A stretch of 6,937 nt of DNA from positions 1-6,937 of the forward strand of contig JAIFNM010000035.1 of the NCBI GenBank assembly GCA_020047725.1, given 5' to 3'. Positions 5,264 to 6,937 of this stretch are shown in pieces. This DNA comes from Betaproteobacteria bacterium (GTDB lineage: Bacteria; Pseudomonadota; Gammaproteobacteria; Burkholderiales; Rhodocyclaceae). How positions within the stretch are numbered: position 1 is the first letter of the stretch; every line of letters begins with the position of its first letter. The notes beneath the pieces were generated by a model. The model saw only the letters and a list, made by a program, of their open reading frames with translations. It did no database searches and was not told the DNA's origin. Both the position numbers and the translations under genes were made by a program.

Positions 5264-5716
5264 TCACACCTTGTTCCACAAGACTTCAAAGCGAATCGGC
5301 AGGACCGACCCATCAGGGCGCGTGATGCGCACGATCATGCCCATGACTTCATCGCGCACGATGAAGGTTTCGACCTCAACCTTGCTGGCGGCGCCATCCG
5401 CAACCAGCCAGGCCAGCGCCTCTTCGGCGTAGCCACGGGCGAGGTTGAGCGACTGCTGCAATTGCTTTGCCGCGCGCAACAACCACAAGCGACTACCAAA
5501 GCGATCGCCTTCTTTGGCCGGATACGCATCCGCCCACCAGCCGCGCCGATCCGTCTGGCCAATCGGCAAAACGTCGTCATCGAGCGCGCGGGCGTCGGTG
5601 AATAAGGAAAGGATGACGGCGGTGTCGAGGCTGTCGTCAACCGCCAGGTCAAAAGCATCGAGCGCCAAGTCCGCGCCTTCATCCATGCCGATGAATACCG
5701 TCCGGATGTCGGTCAT
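5264..5716 (-). CDS. gp46: Baseplate protein gp46 family (Mu GP46)
   Basis: The 150-residue protein belongs to the Mu GP46 family, which acts like the W/gp25 class that ties the baseplate to the tail sheath. Its signature is RRGWWADAYPAKEGDRFGSR with W60 and W61, followed by LWLLRAAKQ, a helical RGYAEEALAWLVADG, and a C-terminal beta region ending FEVLWNKV. The ATG at 5716 is chosen because it overlaps the PAAR gene stop as ATGA and starts MTDIRTVFIG; the longer form from 5761 would lie mainly in the PAAR gene. Length is close to Mu gp46. It is separated from gp47 by a single base. Confidence 0.93.
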   Translation of the reverse strand: MTDIRTVFIGMDEGADLALDAFDLAVDDSLDTAVILSLFTDARALDDDVLPIGQTDRRGWWADAYPAKEGDRFGSRLWLLRAAKQLQQSLNLARGYAEEALAWLVADGAASKVEVETFIVRDEVMGMIVRITRPDGSVLPIRFEVLWNKV

Positions 5717-5979
5717 TCGCTGATCCTCATCGCCGCGCTGCCGGATGCCGGGTGACCGCACGTGGCCAAGTGTCCCTCTCGGCAGGCCGGAATACCATTG
5801 ATGCGCACAAAGGAGCTGCCCTCAGCCATGATCGGGGCGGCATGCGGTGAGGTGCCATGCCCTTCAACCGGGTCATCTTTGACTGCCCAGAGCGTTCCTT
5901 CAACCGTCACGAAGTCCTGCAAGGCACCGAGAATCCGCCCGCCGGCACTGTCCTGAACAAGACGCGAGATCCCGTGCAT
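5713..5979 (-). CDS. Small PAAR-like spike-tip protein
   Basis: The 88-residue product fits the PAAR family of sharp metal-bound tips that cap tail spikes and type VI VgrG. The C-terminal half holds the recognisable part: FVRINGIPACREGHLATCGH (residues 57-76) followed by PASGS. Candidate metal ligands are H41, H46, H70, C74 and H76; PAAR tips usually use three His and one Cys, so which four serve is open. The N-terminal part (LQDFVTVEGTLWAVKDDP) may be a strand pair seating on the spike. It starts ATG at 5979, sharing one base with the gp45 TGA (TGATG), and overlaps gp46 by four bases, so the spike and tip are coupled. Mu itself has no separate tip gene here as far as I recall; its spike ends in its own metal-binding apex. 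Confidence 0.85.
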   Translation of the reverse strand: MHGISRLVQDSAGGRILGALQDFVTVEGTLWAVKDDPVEGHGTSPHAAPIMAEGSSFVRINGIPACREGHLATCGHPASGSAAMRISE

Positions 5980-6443
5980 CAGATCTTCTCGATATCCAGA
6001 GCCGGCGTTTGGATCGTGATGCCGTCCGGCGTCACGATGAGCCGCGTCAAGCCGGCCATGATGTGGATTTCGCGCCCGTTCTTGAAGATGATGCGGTGCT
6101 CGCTCCCGTCCGCGTCTTCGTCGGTATAAACCGCCGTCTCGCCGGGCGCGAGATCCGGGCGATTCGAGCCGCGATCACCCACGGCCACCATCACGCCGTG
6201 ATCGCGATCGCCACCGACCGAGAAATACAAACCCTCCGGCTTGATCCGTGGCCGCGAGCAGAAGCCGTGCTGATGCAGGATCTCGATGCCGTCACGCACT
6301 TCGCCATCGAGCAGCTTCACCTGCGCCGTCTGGATTTTTCCGGCATCGTTGATGAGGGTCACCACGGCGCGGGCTACCATCAGGCGCAAACGTCTTGCCG
6401 TAGGTGCAATCATGCGCGAGAGTGCCATTTGCACGTCGTTCAC
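5979..6443 (-). CDS. gp45: Baseplate spike protein gp45 family (baseplate assembly protein V-like)
   Basis: The 154-residue protein is a Mu gp45-type spike: a trimer at the baseplate centre that pierces the outer membrane. Recognisable parts are the start ALSRMIAPTARRLRLMVAR, an OB-fold-like region (about 37-110) with QHGFCSRP, LYFSVGGDRDHGVMVAVGDR and PGETAVYTD, and a short C-terminal beta stretch FKNGREIHIMAG then TPDGITIQTPALDI. The GTG at 6443 is chosen because it forms a GTGA overlap with the hub stop and has GGAG six bases upstream; an ATG at 6428 has no ribosome site. As I recall Mu gp45 is about 197 residues, so this one is shorter, missing the C-terminal apex. The next gene supplies a PAAR-like tip instead. 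Confidence 0.9.
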   Translation of the reverse strand: MNDVQMALSRMIAPTARRLRLMVARAVVTLINDAGKIQTAQVKLLDGEVRDGIEILHQHGFCSRPRIKPEGLYFSVGGDRDHGVMVAVGDRGSNRPDLAPGETAVYTDEDADGSEHRIIFKNGREIHIMAGLTRLIVTPDGITIQTPALDIEKI

Positions 6444-6937
6444 AACGTGCTCCAATCTTCGGCCTTCTCACGCTTCTCGCGTTGTTCCTTGGTGCGCAGC
6501 TTGCCGAACAGCTTCGACTGCGCAACACCTTCGAGCAGTTGGAACGAATCCGGCCGGGCGATCGCCAGCTCGGTGAGCGTGCCGCCTTGCTCATCGAGCG
6601 AGTAGGTGCAGCCAACGATCAGCATTTCCGCGTTGTCAAGCCACAGCATGGGCGACGTGACGGAGACCAGCGTATTGGGCAGCCACAGCTCACCGCCAGG
6701 GTGCCGCCAGCCTTGCACTGTGATTGAGCCGCGCGCACTGCGACCGCGACGAACATTGCGTTCCCACTCCGCGCGATCGCGCAGCGTGATGTTCTTGCTA
6801 TGGCTCTCGGCCAGCACGATCAAGGGGCGATGGCGCGTGATGATCGGATCATCAACCTTGCCCGAAGGCGCGGAGTGTTCCGTTTCTCCGTCCGCACCGA
6901 GGCGCCCCTGGCCTTTGGCGACATAGCTGGAGAACCG
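6440..6937 (-). CDS. P: Baseplate hub protein, Mu gpP/gp44 family (C-terminal 165 residues, 5' end outside the window)
   Basis: The minus-strand frame is open from the window edge at 6937 to the TGA at 6440-6442 and starts mid-protein at RFSSYVAKGQGRLGADG. The sequence fits the C-terminal half of the Mu gene P hub, the ring at the tail tube end that carries the spike. Family signs are VDDPIITRHRPLIVLAE, LRDRAEWERNVRRGRSARG, ITVQGWRHPGGELWLPNTLV, NAEMLIVGCTYSLDEQGG and the end RPDSFQLLEG followed by a charged Lys/Glu/Arg tail. Mu P is about 379 residues, so roughly 215 are missing to the right. Reading begins only at TTG 6823 if one insists on a start, but homology clearly runs through to the edge. 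It overlaps gp45 by four bases. Confidence 0.93.
   Translation of the reverse strand, partial: RFSSYVAKGQGRLGADGETEHSAPSGKVDDPIITRHRPLIVLAESHSKNITLRDRAEWERNVRRGRSARGSITVQGWRHPGGELWLPNTLVSVTSPMLWLDNAEMLIVGCTYSLDEQGGTLTELAIARPDSFQLLEGVAQSKLFGKLRTKEQREKREKAEDWSTL
6450..6453 (-). promoter_or_regulatory. Ribosome binding site supporting the GTG start of gp45
   Basis: GGAG in the mRNA is six bases before the GTG at 6443, inside the last codons of the hub gene. The ATG at 6428 and the TTG at 6455 have no comparable site, so this short motif decides the start. Confidence 0.55.

Noticed and set aside
6009..6605. Plus-strand open frame of 198 codons opposite gp45 and the hub end
   Set aside because: Antisense shadow of recognised genes, with a His/Arg/Ala-rich composition typical of reverse-frame reading and no motif.
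1..6937. CRISPR array, tRNA or rRNA genes, insertion sequences
   Set aside because: No regularly spaced repeats, tRNA-like cloverleaf or transposase-like frame was noticed by eye; almost all sequence is taken up by the tail and modification genes.

Overview
This window is the right-hand part of a Mu-like transposable prophage lying on the minus strand of a moderately GC-rich, probably proteobacterial, chromosome. The order of baseplate genes matches Mu gene P (gp44) to gp48, followed by a tail fibre, a fibre assembly protein, and a com-type zinc-finger gene overlapping a DNA-modification gene next to the phage end. The host species cannot be named from this sequence.

Layout, in transcription order from position 6937 down to 1: the C-terminal part of the tail hub (6937-6440, cut by the window edge); the gp45 spike (6443-5979); a small separate PAAR-like spike tip (5979-5713); gp46 (5716-5264); the gp47 baseplate wedge/J protein (5262-4189); gp48 (4192-3596); one tail fibre (3595-2288); a DUF4376-type fibre assembly protein (2276-1767); an unrecognised protein with two likely membrane segments (1770-1306); Com (1176-1009); and a D12-class adenine-N6 DNA methyltransferase (1025-207). 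Then come a hairpin (204-176) and a candidate phage right terminus near 108-113 with two MuA-like tandem sites. Positions 1 to about 107 look like flanking host DNA, perhaps the 3' end of a plus-strand gene.

The structural genes are packed with -4 to +11 nt junctions (ATGA, GTGA, TGATG, TAAATG), so they are very probably one late operon with translational coupling. Hub, spike, PAAR tip, gp46, gp47 and gp48 build the baseplate and membrane-piercing spike of a contractile tail. The fibre and its assembly protein give host recognition. Com and the methyltransferase form a late DNA-modification module like Mu com-mom, with mom replaced by an adenine methyltransferase.

The most interesting signal is RNA-level. 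A three-tier inverted repeat (1023-1069) inside com would enclose the methyltransferase Shine-Dalgarno and its AUG in one stem-loop. This is the logic of Mu mom, where Com melts an inhibitory structure, now placed on an unrelated enzyme. Other points are the split spike and tip, the Mu-like R1/R2 arrangement at the terminus, two small hairpins in the com leader, and an in-frame TGA between the membrane-protein gene and com.
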